Positions 7,686-16,213 of a DNA stretch of 64,000 nucleotides are shown piece by piece (the first letter of the stretch is position 1; the number at the start of each line of letters is the position of its first letter). Below the pieces are notes generated by a model. That model saw only the letters and a program-made list of their open reading frames with translations, was not told where the DNA came from and searched no databases. Source of the stretch: Azotimanducus chitobiosivorans (lineage in GTDB: Bacteria; Pseudomonadota; Gammaproteobacteria; Pseudomonadales; Azotimanducaceae); NCBI GenBank assembly GCA_965200235.1, contig OZ241339.1:2170001-2234000 (forward strand). Direction: 5' to 3'. A program made the position numbers and the translations under genes.

Positions 7686-8716
7686 ATGAAACGAATAACC
7701 AGTAAATACCCCCCCCCCCCCTTGCTAAATTAGCCGCAGTAACCGCCGCGCTGGTGGCCTTGCTTATTACGGGGCAGGTGGCGGCGCAGACCACCGTAAC
7801 CGCGCCGGGGTTGACCGGGGATGCCGCGTGCGCGGGTGGATATAGCGATAGTGACAATGGGCAGTTTTTAGGTGCAGGTGATCTGATACCAAACGGTGCT
7901 GGCACGCATGACATAATTGTCAACAACTTTAGTATGGTCACCTATTCATTCCTGCGCGGAAGAGAGGGGGATGCCGCAACCAGTTCATTTCCCATGAAGC
8001 TCAGGCTTGTAAACACGGGAACGGGCGCAGTTGTCACTATTGGAGATGCGGGGACGATCGATTCAACCAATACGAACCCGGGCAGGGACACCATCACCGT
8101 CTCTGTAGCCGCGAAAACGACCTATGCGGCGATTTACTACGCGGAGGGGAGTAGGGGGTCGGATCTCAGCAGTCCCATCGCAAGATACTGCTTCATGACG
8201 GGCGGAACCTACACCATCAACAATGAAGGCTCACAAAACTTCATAGGCCAGGTTTGGAACATGGTGAAGCGCGACGCCGATCTCAGTAATGAATGCACGA
8301 TAGACGGGCAGTTGGGGAATAGGGCCGCCCGAGAGAGTGAAGCGCTCGCTAATCTGAACCGCTCTTTCGGGAATCAAGCGAACTACAACAGAATGACTTC
8401 GAAAGCTACTTGCAACAGCAAATGCGACGAGAGATTTCCCCGCTCTGATACGGTGTCCGATCGGGCCAAAAGTGCTTGCAAGGCTCAATGCGCCGCCGCC
8501 CGATCAAGCATACCCGATTGGGCCACATTGCTTGCTAACGAAGTCGCCGCGATCGAACGGACCTTCGACCCCGGCAAGTGCAGGGCTCCCGCAGCCGACC
8601 AGCCCCAATCGAACGGCTGCTATTCCATCAGCCCCCGGACTCCGCTTGACGTTCACAACTGCCTGTGCGGGCGATCCCCGCGCGCGGCGGGATTGACTGG
8701 TTGCGACACTAGCTAA
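7686..8716 (+). CDS. Secreted Cys-rich protein of unknown function, frame broken at a poly-C tract
   Basis: A strong ribosome site (AAGGAAG, 7671-7677) precedes ATG 7686, which reads MKRITSKY into a run of 13 C and then out of frame to a TAG. In the +1 frame after the run an ideal signal peptide follows (LAKLAAVTAALVALLITGQVAAQ), then ~310 residues (open frame 7754-8716). The mature part has a beta-rich N-terminal domain (FSMVTYSFLRG, MKLRLVNTGTGAVVTIGD) and a C-terminal part with many Cys (TCNSKCDERF, SACKAQC, NCLCG). A 14-C or 11-C run would join the two frames. No family recognised; a surface or periplasmic protein under phase variation is an inference. Confidence 0.6.
7709..7721 (+). repeat. 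Homopolymeric tract of 13 C
   Basis: Thirteen consecutive C lie eight codons after the ATG of the secreted protein gene. Tracts of this length slip readily during replication. At 13 the gene is out of frame. A base-calling error is the main alternative. Confidence 0.9.
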
Positions 8717-8740
8717 TGTCTCGCCCTGAAACACACACGC

Positions 8741-8801
8741 GGGGCGGTCTTCGGATCGCCCCTCAAACAACACAAAGGGCGGCACAATGACCGCCCTTTT
8801 T
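8741..8801 (+). terminator. Two hairpins, the second a Rho-independent terminator
   Basis: GGGGCG (8741-8746) pairs with CGCCCC (8757-8762) around a TCTTCGGAT-type loop. Further on AAAGGGCGG (8774-8782) pairs with CCGCCCTTT (8791-8799), ending in a run of five T. The second has the full intrinsic-terminator layout and lies 60-85 bp after the secreted protein gene. Confidence 0.75.
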
Positions 8802-8891
8802 CATGCCCCCAGCTTGCATGAAACAGTACTAACCCCTTGCGAGTTCTGTTTTATGCGCTGTGAGGGGCTTGGATAAGCCCCTATTGCGAGT

Positions 8892-9632
8892 TTAGAGAAA
8901 CTTGGCCACTGCCCCGCGTTGCGCTTTGGCCCCGGCGGAATAGTGTGCAACCATGCGGGCGGTTTTCCAATTACCGGCCAGCATGGTCTCGGTTGTGGAA
9001 GCACCGCGGGCGGTTAATTCGCTGGCCAGTCCAACCCGGCCCGAATGAGCGGCAAGCTTGTGGGTTATGCCGGCTTGTTTCGCAAGGGCGGTAATCCGCT
9101 GGCTTATGCGCTGCGGTTTGAGGCCGATAACAAAATCATCATCACTTGCGCCGGGGCGTAGATCCCGGACGGCTTTGGCAAAGCCATTCTTCAACAACCT
9201 TATGTCGGTATCCTCACCGGCCCTATTCGTTTTTGAGGTGCGAACATGAATGAGTAGGTTCTCAAAATCGGATTCCTCAATATCATTCCAAGTCAAAGCG
9301 GCAATCTCGGAACGGCGTAAACCGGCCATGAACGCAAGGGCTACGATGGCCTTGTCAAGTGGGCTGCCCATGGTGAGCATGGAAACCGCATTGTCATAGG
9401 TGGGGGGCTTGGCTTGACCGCGCCTGCGATCCGCGCCAGCTTCGGACAGTTTCTTGATCTTGGCTTTTGAACGCTTGCCTACTGGTGAGGGTTGATCGGT
9501 TGAGGTGAATAGCCATTGAACCGAGGCGGCAATCATGCTCGAGCTGGCGGGGCTTTTACCGCAATCAAAAGCGCATTGCAGGTATTCGGCCAGTTTCGGA
9601 TCGGCTGGTTGGTCATTGCCGACCCACGCCGC
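8892..9632 (-). CDS. Tyrosine recombinase/phage-type integrase, 5'-truncated
   Basis: Site-specific DNA recombinase. Catalytic residues are visible in order: Arg in MAGLRRSEIAALTW, Lys in HVRTSKTNR, HxxR in AAHSGRVGL, Trp in place of the second His in AGNWKTARMVAHYS, and the nucleophile Tyr in that last motif. The N-terminal arm is partial. Upstream of 9632 the frame runs into the antisense of an IS30 3' end, so the natural start has been lost. It reads convergently to the secreted protein gene. It may have mobilised this segment once; in its current form expression is doubtful. Confidence 0.75.
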   Translation of the reverse strand, partial: AAWVGNDQPADPKLAEYLQCAFDCGKSPASSSMIAASVQWLFTSTDQPSPVGKRSKAKIKKLSEAGADRRRGQAKPPTYDNAVSMLTMGSPLDKAIVALAFMAGLRRSEIAALTWNDIEESDFENLLIHVRTSKTNRAGEDTDIRLLKNGFAKAVRDLRPGASDDDFVIGLKPQRISQRITALAKQAGITHKLAAHSGRVGLASELTARGASTTETMLAGNWKTARMVAHYSAGAKAQRGAVAKFL

Positions 9633-9769
9633 GCAAGCCGTCCACCGGATCAACAACAGGCCACGCAAGTGCCTTGGCTTCAAAACTCCCATTGAGGTCT
9701 TGCAAAACGCCTTCGATCCTGGCGGAATTACCATCTCACCGACCGTTGCACTTCACGGTTGAATGTAGG
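9633..9769 (+). repeat. Direct repeat, right copy (IS30 3' end, transposase fragment)
   Basis: Second copy of the IS30 3' terminus, encoding NNRPRKCLGFKTPIEVL and ending VALHG at 9762. Its left edge truncates the recombinase gene and its right edge lies about 20 bp from the end of the ankyrin gene. Confidence 0.85.
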
Positions 9770-9790
9770 TCCCTTTTTCTCAAATTTCAT

Positions 9791-10051
9791 TTACATGTCG
9801 TAATTTTCAATCACTGCACCTGCCTCGATCAATCGTAATTCAATCAGGCTGTATGTGTCATCAGTTTCTGAAACAGGTGCGAAATCAAAAGGTGTGAAAT
9901 TGTATTCAGTACATGGTGCATTCACATCTGCACCTGCCATGATCATCCTGTCTACAAGATCGTAATCGAGTGTTACGGCCAGATGTAAAGGTGTGCATGT
10001 CTGATTGGTTCTATCGCTGAACTCTAATCCCTCATTCTCAAAGAATTTTAG
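9791..10051 (-). pseudogene. Ankyrin-repeat protein, 3' part (split by IS5-type element)
   Basis: Encodes KFFENEGLEFSDRTNQTCTPLHLAVTLDYDLVDRMIMAGADVNAP..., with one canonical ankyrin repeat (TPLHLAV...MIMAGADVNAP) and a degenerate one, ending ENYDM. It is in frame with the 5' part at 11219-11852 once the IS and one TTAG copy are removed. The joined gene would encode about 296 residues. Known: ankyrin repeats mediate protein-protein binding. The partner is unknown. Confidence 0.85.
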
Positions 10052-11218
10052 GGAAGGTCTGAACAAGAGGTAGATTTCTGCCCGGCGAAACTGGCTGGCG
10101 GTTTTTTGACGATCCCGGCATCCCGCCGGCACCCGACAATGGCTCCATTCATGCGGCTGACGCCGCATTTTGAGGTCTGCGGGCGCACCAGCCCCACGTC
10201 AGGCCGCCGCATACCGGCCGGCGATCAGCAGGTTCGTGAACCCCAGCAGCAGCGCGATGCGCTGCCTGTTCTTCGCCAGCCCCCGGTACCGCACCTTGCG
10301 GTAGCCGAAGTGCCGCTTCACGTACAGGAACGGGTGCTCCACCTTCGCCCGCACCGACCCCTTGCGCTTCTCCTCGGCCTCCTCCGGACCCGACTTGTCC
10401 AGCAGCCGACGACGCCCGCGCCTCATCGCCACCAGCCATTCCACATCCGCTTTCCCAAGGTTCTCCTCACGCTTGCCGACGCCCTGGTACCCCGCGTCCC
10501 CCCACACCTGCGCCTCGCCGCCGCGCAGCACCCTGTGCGCCGTCGCCACGTCCGACTCGTTCGCCGGCGTCGCCGCAAGGCTGTGCGCCAGCCCCGATTC
10601 CGCGTCCACCCCGATGTGCGCCTTCATCCCGAAATGCCACTGGTTCCCCTTCTTCGTCCGGTGCATCTCCGGATCCCGCGCCTTCGCCTTGTTCTTCGTC
10701 GATGTCGGCGCCGCGATGATGCTCGCGTCCACGATCGTCCCCGTCTTCAGGCTGTGCCCTTGCTCCCGAAGATGCCCGTTGATCTCCCCGAACAGCGACT
10801 CCCCCGGGCCATGACGCTCCAGCAGGCGCCGGAAGTTCAGGATCGTCGTCTCGTCCGGCATCGGCTCCGTCAGCCTCAGCCGCGCGAACCGTCGCACCGA
10901 CTCCACCTCGTACAGCAGGTCCTCCATCCCCGGATCGCTCAGGTTGTAGAACAACTGCACGCAGTGCACCCGCAGCATCGTCCCCAGCGGATACGGCCTT
11001 CGGCCACGACCCGCCTTCGGATAGAACGGCTCGATGCGCGCCTCCAGGCTCGACCACGGCATCAGCCTGTCCATCTTCGCCAGGAACTTCTCCCGGCGCG
11101 TCGTCCGCTTCTTCATGTCGTGCTCAAGCTCCGCAAAACTCGATTGCCGCATCTCTCTTTTACCAGCAGTGACCCAACAACTCATATTGTCGCAGATGCC
11201 GACTTGTTCAGAGATTCC
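10052..11218 (-). mobile_element. Complete IS5-family insertion sequence (1167 bp) with TTAG target duplication
   Basis: Terminal inverted repeats GGAAGGTCTGAACAAG (left) and GGAATCTCTGAACAAG (right, reverse complement) match at 14 of 16 positions and resemble the ends of IS5 itself. The target duplication TTAG at 10048-10051 and 11219-11222 agrees with the YTAR preference of IS5. The element carries one intact transposase gene and interrupts an ankyrin-repeat gene. Confidence 0.95.
10199..11152 (-). CDS. IS5-family transposase
   Basis: DDE transposase of about 317 residues starting at the MRQSSFAELEHD typical of IS5; an upstream ATG would add 11 residues. The N-terminal DUF772-type domain (GRGRRPYPLGTMLRVHCVQ) is followed by the catalytic acidic residues in TIVDASIIAAP, WGDAGYQG and the Glu of RAKVEHPF. 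No stop or frameshift is present, so the element could still be active. Strongly GC-rich compared with the gene it interrupts, showing recent arrival. Confidence 0.93.
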   Translation of the reverse strand: MRQSSFAELEHDMKKRTTRREKFLAKMDRLMPWSSLEARIEPFYPKAGRGRRPYPLGTMLRVHCVQLFYNLSDPGMEDLLYEVESVRRFARLRLTEPMPDETTILNFRRLLERHGPGESLFGEINGHLREQGHSLKTGTIVDASIIAAPTSTKNKAKARDPEMHRTKKGNQWHFGMKAHIGVDAESGLAHSLAATPANESDVATAHRVLRGGEAQVWGDAGYQGVGKREENLGKADVEWLVAMRRGRRRLLDKSGPEEAEEKRKGSVRAKVEHPFLYVKRHFGYRKVRYRGLAKNRQRIALLLGFTNLLIAGRYAAA

Positions 11219-11852
11219 TTAGAGTTTCTTCATCAATGTAATAAGCTTGATTAACATTGGCACCGTGTTCGATCAGCATCTTTGCGTTCGTTGATTTCTC
11301 CATTGCAAGAGCGGCGGTAAGAGGTGTAATTTGAAACCTGTTATTGGCGGCATCCATGTTTGCTCCGTTCTCTATAAGCAATCGCATTATTTCTAAATCT
11401 AAAGAAACATGATCTGCTGCGACATGTAAAGGTGTTCTCTTATAAACGCCAAATCCCTCTCCGTATTCATCTTCGGCCATAGATATTATCTTGTCTATTG
11501 CTTCTAGAGAGACGTTATCCGTATCCCCCACAATCTTATTCACATCAGCGCCCGATCTGATCAACCACCTCACGCCTTGCTTATTATTGCTGCTGATGGC
11601 TATAGCTAAAGGTGTGAGTTCAACGCCTTCAAAAAACCTGATCCTTTGATCCACATCCGAACTAAATTGTATTAGGAGCCAAGCTAAAGGCACGTGTCTT
11701 GGATTGCTTGATGCTAGTAGACATCCTATCGGTTGAACACCTTCCTTATGACACTGGTGTAACCGAATGCCAGAACTGACAGTCACCGAAGCTAGTGCTG
11801 CAACTGCGATAAAAGCAAATATCGAAACTACAGATGTGATGGATGGCCTCAT
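11219..11852 (-). pseudogene. Ankyrin-repeat protein, 5' part with signal peptide (split by IS5-type element)
   Basis: Begins with a signal peptide or anchor (MRPSITSVVSIFAFIAVAALASVTVSSG), so the product was exported. Ankyrin repeats follow: TPLAIAISSNNKQGVRWLIRSGADVNK, TPLHVAADHVSLDLEIMRLLIENGANMD and TPLTAALAMEKSTNAKMLIEHGANVN. The frame ends in the IS after EETL by reading RNL and a stop. Low GC compared with the core genome. Periplasmic ankyrin proteins are known, but no partner gene is evident here. Confidence 0.88.
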
Positions 11853-11905
11853 TTTGGGTTGGACTGTTAACAGTGGTTTGGTACGGATTTTCTCGCCACA
11901 TTAAA

Positions 11906-12289
11906 TCATGCCGCCTTCTTCTTGGCTCTGTTCGCCCTCTGTCTCGCGTTATCTTTTGCTCGCTGTGCAGCAGTCCAGTTCTTCTTGTAGTTGCTCGAAT
12001 ACGCATTTGCCTTAGCGCGTTCTTCATCTGTCCTGTTAGCGCGTCTATCTCTCGCACGTTGCTTATCACGCTCTCTCTGCGCTTCTGTGCGATTCAGATG
12101 CTTTATGCGGTCTCGCTCCTTATCCCGCGCAATCTCTTCAGGTGTGCGCCGTAATCGCCTCTGACGCTGCCATTCACGGTTGTTTACCTTCTGTTCTTCA
12201 GTTCGATTGCGCTGATTCTGATTCCATCTCTCGCGTTGCTCCGCGAGTTCATCTTCCGTCTTTCGTGACTGGCGCTTGTGATAGTTCAC
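11906..12289 (-). CDS. Arg/Lys/Glu-rich low-complexity protein with NRT(E/D)E repeats
   Basis: 127 residues from a GTG, almost entirely charged or Gln/Asn. A ~20-residue unit recurs: RNRTEEQKVNNREWQRQRR, LRRTPEEIARDKERDRIKH, LNRTEAQRERDKQRARDRR and ANRTDEERAKANAY. Composition predicts a long, strongly basic helix that could bind nucleic acid. It lies between the ankyrin gene and tRNA-Glu within the island. No family recognised; expression is uncertain. Confidence 0.45.
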   Translation of the reverse strand: MNYHKRQSRKTEDELAEQRERWNQNQRNRTEEQKVNNREWQRQRRLRRTPEEIARDKERDRIKHLNRTEAQRERDKQRARDRRANRTDEERAKANAYSSNYKKNWTAAQRAKDNARQRANRAKKKAA

Positions 12290-12413
12290 CCTCGCCTTTG
12301 AATTTAGCCTACTTTATATGGTGAACTACGGAGAAGTCGAACGAACAATGATGAACACAGTTTCTTATCTTTCAATGATTTACGGAGTTCGCTAATGTTC
12401 ATTGAAGTACATA

Positions 12414-12489
12414 TGGCGTCCCCTAGGGGACTCGAACCCCTGTTGCTGGGATGAAAACCCAGAGTCCTAGGCCACTAGACGAAGGGGAC
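12414..12489 (-). tRNA. tRNA-Glu (UUC)
   Basis: 76 nt with encoded CCA. The acceptor stem is GTCCCCT/AGGGGAC, the anticodon arm is CTGGG-TTTTCAT-CCCAG giving anticodon TTC, and the T arm is CAGGGGTTCGAGTCCCCTA. All arms pair. The 3' end points toward the accessory island on its left, the usual orientation for integrative elements at tRNA genes. Confidence 0.97.
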
Positions 12490-12545
12490 CCTTGTCAAGA
12501 GGACGCGAATTATACGCGCACAATGGCTCGCTGTGTGCAATAGCG

Positions 12546-14033
12546 CTAGGAGGCTGCGCGCTCGGCTAAGCCGCGCCTGATCTCGGCGTGGCGCTTGCGG
12601 TCGATCTTGTAGCGGCTATAGAAGTAGATGGCAAAGTAGGCCGGAATAGTCGCGATGACGCCTTCAAAGAGTCCAAGCTCAAAAATGATCTGCGGGTCGA
12701 TCTCCCCTGCGACAGGATTTGCCGGAAACTCGATGATGTCGATGGCAATGCCGGCGAGCAGATGACCGAAGCCTATGGAAACCTTGGAGAAGAGGGTGCG
12801 CACGGCGTAGAACACGCCTTCTTGTCGCCGGCCGGTTTCAAGCTCGTGTTCATCGACGACATCGCCAATAGCTGAGAAGACGGTGGCCGTGAGAATGGAC
12901 GCGCTACCATAGAACAGTGCGACGAAGAAGCACAGCGTCGCGAACAGCTCCAAGCTTCCATTCGCCGGAAAATAGCCGGCGAAGCGCGCCAAGATCGGAA
13001 ATGCCGCGGCAAACACCGCGAGGCTGATCACGACACCCATCATGCTGCCCTTCTCGAAGCGCTCATTGAGCTTCGCGACGATGGACATGCAGAGGATGTA
13101 GGCGGCGATGGCTGGCAGCGGAAAGAGGCCGAGCCACGCTGGCTCAAGCTCCCAGAAGTAGAGGCCCATGTGCGCGCCAAGCGTCTCGCGTATGCCGAGC
13201 GTCGCGCTCAAGGCGAACAGTCCGAAGAACAGCATCCGATAGTTGCGATTCTGAAAGACGCTCAAGGACTCTTTGACAAAAGTGCGAAAGGAGAAGACCG
13301 GCTGATCATCAGGAGGTTGTGAAAGGTGTGGGATTTGGTCTCGCGTGAGATGCGCAGTGAGGAAAATGGCGACTGCCGAGAAGATGCCCAGGCCGAGCGC
13401 AAACCAGGACGTATCCACGCCAAATTGTGCGCCGCCCGGAATGACGAGGTTGTAGAAGCACAGCGACAAAATCGCGCCGCCGGTATACGAGAAGAAGGTG
13501 TTGTAGCGGAAGATGCGCGTGCGCTCCACGTAGCTCGTCGAAAGCTCTGCGCCGAGCGCGAGATGGGGCAGGGTGTAGAACGTCAGAAAGACCTTGAGCA
13601 GACTTGAGGTGACAAGCAGCCACAGGGCGAGCAGCCACTGATTGATTTTCGCTTCGTAGCCGAGAATGACGAGAGATTCGGGCGACGGCAGAATGAGCGA
13701 TGAAGGCGGCAGGTAGATGGCGAAGGCGAATAGCCCTACCGGAATGGATGCGAGGTAGATGAATGGATGGCGCCGCCCCAATCGACTGCGCCAGCGGTCC
13801 GACAAATGCCCGATCAACGGGTCGGTGATGCCGTCGAGGATGATAGGAATGGATGTCGCGAGACCTGCGAGCGTGCCCGGCAGTCCAAATACGACTGTGT
13901 AGACAAGGAACGTGGCCGCCGCGACCACCCAGTTGAGCGCGCCTTCGGCGGCGCCGCCGACGCCGAAATAGACTTTTGTCGAGGCCGGAACCCGCCGGCC
14001 TCCCTCGACATTCGCTGCGATGTTCGATGTCAA
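12546..14033 (-). CDS. MFS transporter of the GPH (glycoside-pentoside-hexuronide) family
   Basis: 495-residue inner-membrane carrier with about 12 hydrophobic helices. The family signature is clear: the ILDGITDPLIGHLSDRWRSRLGRRHPFIYLA region after helix 2. MelB-type relatives couple sugar uptake to Na+ or H+, but many GPH proteins in marine and steroid-degrading proteobacteria act on other solutes, so the substrate is not assigned. The gene stands alone between tRNA-Glu and the yqiB-like gene, and begins about 50 bp before the end of that gene on the same strand. Confidence 0.85.
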   Translation of the reverse strand: MTSNIAANVEGGRRVPASTKVYFGVGGAAEGALNWVVAAATFLVYTVVFGLPGTLAGLATSIPIILDGITDPLIGHLSDRWRSRLGRRHPFIYLASIPVGLFAFAIYLPPSSLILPSPESLVILGYEAKINQWLLALWLLVTSSLLKVFLTFYTLPHLALGAELSTSYVERTRIFRYNTFFSYTGGAILSLCFYNLVIPGGAQFGVDTSWFALGLGIFSAVAIFLTAHLTRDQIPHLSQPPDDQPVFSFRTFVKESLSVFQNRNYRMLFFGLFALSATLGIRETLGAHMGLYFWELEPAWLGLFPLPAIAAYILCMSIVAKLNERFEKGSMMGVVISLAVFAAAFPILARFAGYFPANGSLELFATLCFFVALFYGSASILTATVFSAIGDVVDEHELETGRRQEGVFYAVRTLFSKVSIGFGHLLAGIAIDIIEFPANPVAGEIDPQIIFELGLFEGVIATIPAYFAIYFYSRYKIDRKRHAEIRRGLAERAAS

Positions 14034-14076
14034 GTGCTATCGCTCGATGCAGGCATCCAAGCCGTTCTTGCGCCGG

Positions 14077-14556
14077 TCATTCGAGCGAGATCGATTTTTC
14101 GGCAAGCGCGCCGTGGTGCATGCAGAAGTCCAAGTACTCGCCAAGAAAACGGTTGACATGGAGCTTTTCAAACGCCGCTTGACCTGAGCGCGATTGCGGC
14201 TTCGTCCAAGGTCTGAAGGCGCGCTCACGCTGCATTTCGACGACTTCGGCGGAATTGGTGTCGAGATAGATGCGCACGAGAAGATTCGGCGCGCCGAACT
14301 GGCAGAAGTCCGACTGAGGAAAGAAGCTCGGCTGCGCGATGCGCAGCAGGCACGTGTACCTGTCACGCGCTTCCACCGTGCACGCCACGCTGAACTCTTG
14401 ATCGCCGACAGGCAGCGCAAGATGCCACTCGCTGCACGATTCGAGGTCGGGAAACAGCCTTCGAATTCGCAGGTAGTTGGCATCGCACTCGGCGATGAGC
14501 GCCGCAAGATCGAACTTTGCATGGCCAGCGGAGGGCATCGGGTCTGCAAACAGCAT
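14077..14556 (-). CDS. DUF1249 (YqiB-like) protein
   Basis: 159 residues. Recognised from the opening pattern (ALIAECDANYLRIRRLFPDL), the middle (VRIYLDTNSAEVVEMQ) and the closing KLHVNRFLGEYLDFCMHHG, which together match the conserved YqiB/DUF1249 family. In E. coli yqiB lies near tolC, divergently transcribed; here too the next gene, divergent across ~150 bp, is a TolC homologue, which supports the call. Function of the family is unknown. Confidence 0.75.
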   Translation of the reverse strand: MLFADPMPSAGHAKFDLAALIAECDANYLRIRRLFPDLESCSEWHLALPVGDQEFSVACTVEARDRYTCLLRIAQPSFFPQSDFCQFGAPNLLVRIYLDTNSAEVVEMQRERAFRPWTKPQSRSGQAAFEKLHVNRFLGEYLDFCMHHGALAEKSISLE

Positions 14557-14702
14557 TCTTCAAAGCAAGGGACGCATCTAACCACAGGGAAACGCAAGAC
14601 GTAAACCCAAGCTCAAAGCGGCACCGCGCCGGCGACAAGCGGTTAAGGTCGTTTCTGCTATCATCCTTCGCTTGAAATGACAACGATTCCGCCGAATCCA
14701 AT

Positions 14703-16130
14703 ATGCGAATCCCCGCCTGCATTCTTGCTTTTCTCGCCTGCCTGACAGCGCCTGCCGCGTGGGGAGTCGATCTCAATAAAGTCTACGGCGATGCGCTTGC
14801 CGAAGACCCCGCAATGGCGCGCGCGAGGGCGAATCTCGAAGCCGTGCGCGCCCGCGTGGTGCAAGCGCGCGCACCCATGCTGCCCTCCCTCGGCTTCAAT
14901 TATTCCAAGGAATGGATCGACCGCAGCTTTCCCGGCAGCCTCACCTTTGATTTCGATGAGATGGGCGGTCTCGTGACCGGACCGGCCGACGACGAATCGT
15001 TTGACGACAAGTATTGGGAAACGCGCATTGGGTGGAGCGTTTTCAATGCGCCAAACTGGTTTACCCTGAAGACCGCGAAGGCGAGCAGCAACCGTGCCGA
15101 AGTCGAGTACGCCGAAGCCGAGCAGGACTTGGTGCGGCGAGTCCTGCACGCCTATCTCGATGTGCTCGAAGCGCAGGACGCCTTGCAGTCGGTCGAATCC
15201 GAATATGCGTCGGTCTCCAGGCAGCGCGAGCAGATGCAGCAGCGATTCGATGTCGGTTTAGCACCGATTACCGATGTGCTCGAAACCATTGCGGTCGAGG
15301 ATTCTTCGTATGTGCGCCTGCTCGAAGCGAGCGCGCTGCATGACGCCGTCTTCGAGATGCTCGTGACATTGACTGGCAGGAACTACGAAGGGCTTGCACC
15401 GCTTCTCTCGGACTTCGAGGTGGTGCCGCCAAGTCCGCTCGACGAAAACACTTGGGTCGATGCCGTGCTTGAGTCAAATTATGCCATTCGCAGCGCAGCA
15501 GAGACGGTGAATGAAGCCAAGAGTCAGCTGCGTGTACAGCAGACAGCACGGCTACCAATCGTTGAAAGCGCTTGGCGCCGCTCAAAGGCGGTCACCGGCG
15601 GACGCTCGTTCTTTGGCGACACAATAGACAACGAAGTGCTCGGCGTCACCATCAGCTTGCCAATCGTGCAAGGCGGCGCCATGTTCGGGCGGACGCGCGA
15701 GGCTCGGCATGTGCTTGTGGCCGCCGAAGAAACGCTCCGCGAACGTCGTCTGCACGCGACGCGAGATGCCCGCAATCAGTATCGAGCGGTGCTGACGGCT
15801 GTGAGCCGCGTCTATGCCTCCAACAAGGCTGTCGCCTCGCGGGAGGCCGCGCTGCGAGCAACGCAGACCGGCTACGAGGTCGGCACGCGCACCTCCGTCG
15901 ATGTCCTGATCGTGGAAAGCCAAGTGCTGCTCGAACGCCTGCGGCAAGCCGCCGCCAAGTATCAATACATCAAAAGTCTTGTCGATCTGAAATACCTCGC
16001 CGGCAGCCTGTCGTCAAGCGACCTCGTGCGCCTTAACGACAGTCTTGATCGCACACGGCTCGTCGAGCCGATTCAGATGGACTACGAGCAGCTAGTGTCC
16101 TGTCCCATAAATAAGTGTGATTCAGAGTGA
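14703..16130 (+). CDS. tolC: TolC-family outer-membrane efflux protein, C-terminus replaced by a MITE
   Basis: Outer-membrane channel of type I secretion or multidrug efflux. A signal peptide (MRIPACILAFLACLTAPAAWG) precedes two OEP repeats rich in helices (for example ALAEDPAMARARANLEAV and YEVGTRTSVDVLIVESQVLL). The last ~12 residues (VSCPINKCDSE) and the stop codon come from a MITE inserted at 16092. Removing the element and one CTAG copy continues the frame as LAPELRAFNRYSAERCFQWDS and stops at 16274. The lost tail lies after the conserved core, so function is probably kept. The yqiB-like gene is divergent. Confidence 0.9.
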   Translation: MRIPACILAFLACLTAPAAWGVDLNKVYGDALAEDPAMARARANLEAVRARVVQARAPMLPSLGFNYSKEWIDRSFPGSLTFDFDEMGGLVTGPADDESFDDKYWETRIGWSVFNAPNWFTLKTAKASSNRAEVEYAEAEQDLVRRVLHAYLDVLEAQDALQSVESEYASVSRQREQMQQRFDVGLAPITDVLETIAVEDSSYVRLLEASALHDAVFEMLVTLTGRNYEGLAPLLSDFEVVPPSPLDENTWVDAVLESNYAIRSAAETVNEAKSQLRVQQTARLPIVESAWRRSKAVTGGRSFFGDTIDNEVLGVTISLPIVQGGAMFGRTREARHVLVAAEETLRERRLHATRDARNQYRAVLTAVSRVYASNKAVASREAALRATQTGYEVGTRTSVDVLIVESQVLLERLRQAAAKYQYIKSLVDLKYLAGSLSSSDLVRLNDSLDRTRLVEPIQMDYEQLVSCPINKCDSE

Positions 16131-16213
16131 GCACAATCGCCGAGGGCTGCAACGCAGCCTTCGGCGATTGTGCTCACTCTGAATCACACTTATTTATGGG
16201 ACAGGACACTAGC
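16091..16213. mobile_element. MITE copy A, 123-bp near-perfect palindrome
   Basis: From GCTAGTGTCC to GGACACTAGC the sequence folds into one long hairpin; the arms differ at only one position around the loop GGCTGC-AAC-GCAGCC. It has the same ends as copies B and C and CTAG at both borders. It lacks the second inner hairpin of the long copies and is best read as an internal deletion of them. It is inserted in tolC. Confidence 0.92.

Noticed and set aside
7577..7690. Integron attC site near the secreted-protein cassette
   Set aside because: No paired core sites or integron-type hairpin could be recognised, and the recombinase lacks visible IntI-specific features.
10106..11254. Plus-strand ORF of 382 codons over the IS5-type element
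   Set aside because: Antisense to an intact transposase and made of Arg/Pro/His/Leu runs; it has no coding features.
14037..14597. 186-codon minus-strand ORF overlapping the YqiB-like gene
   Set aside because: Ser/Arg-rich shadow frame; the YqiB-like frame has family landmarks.
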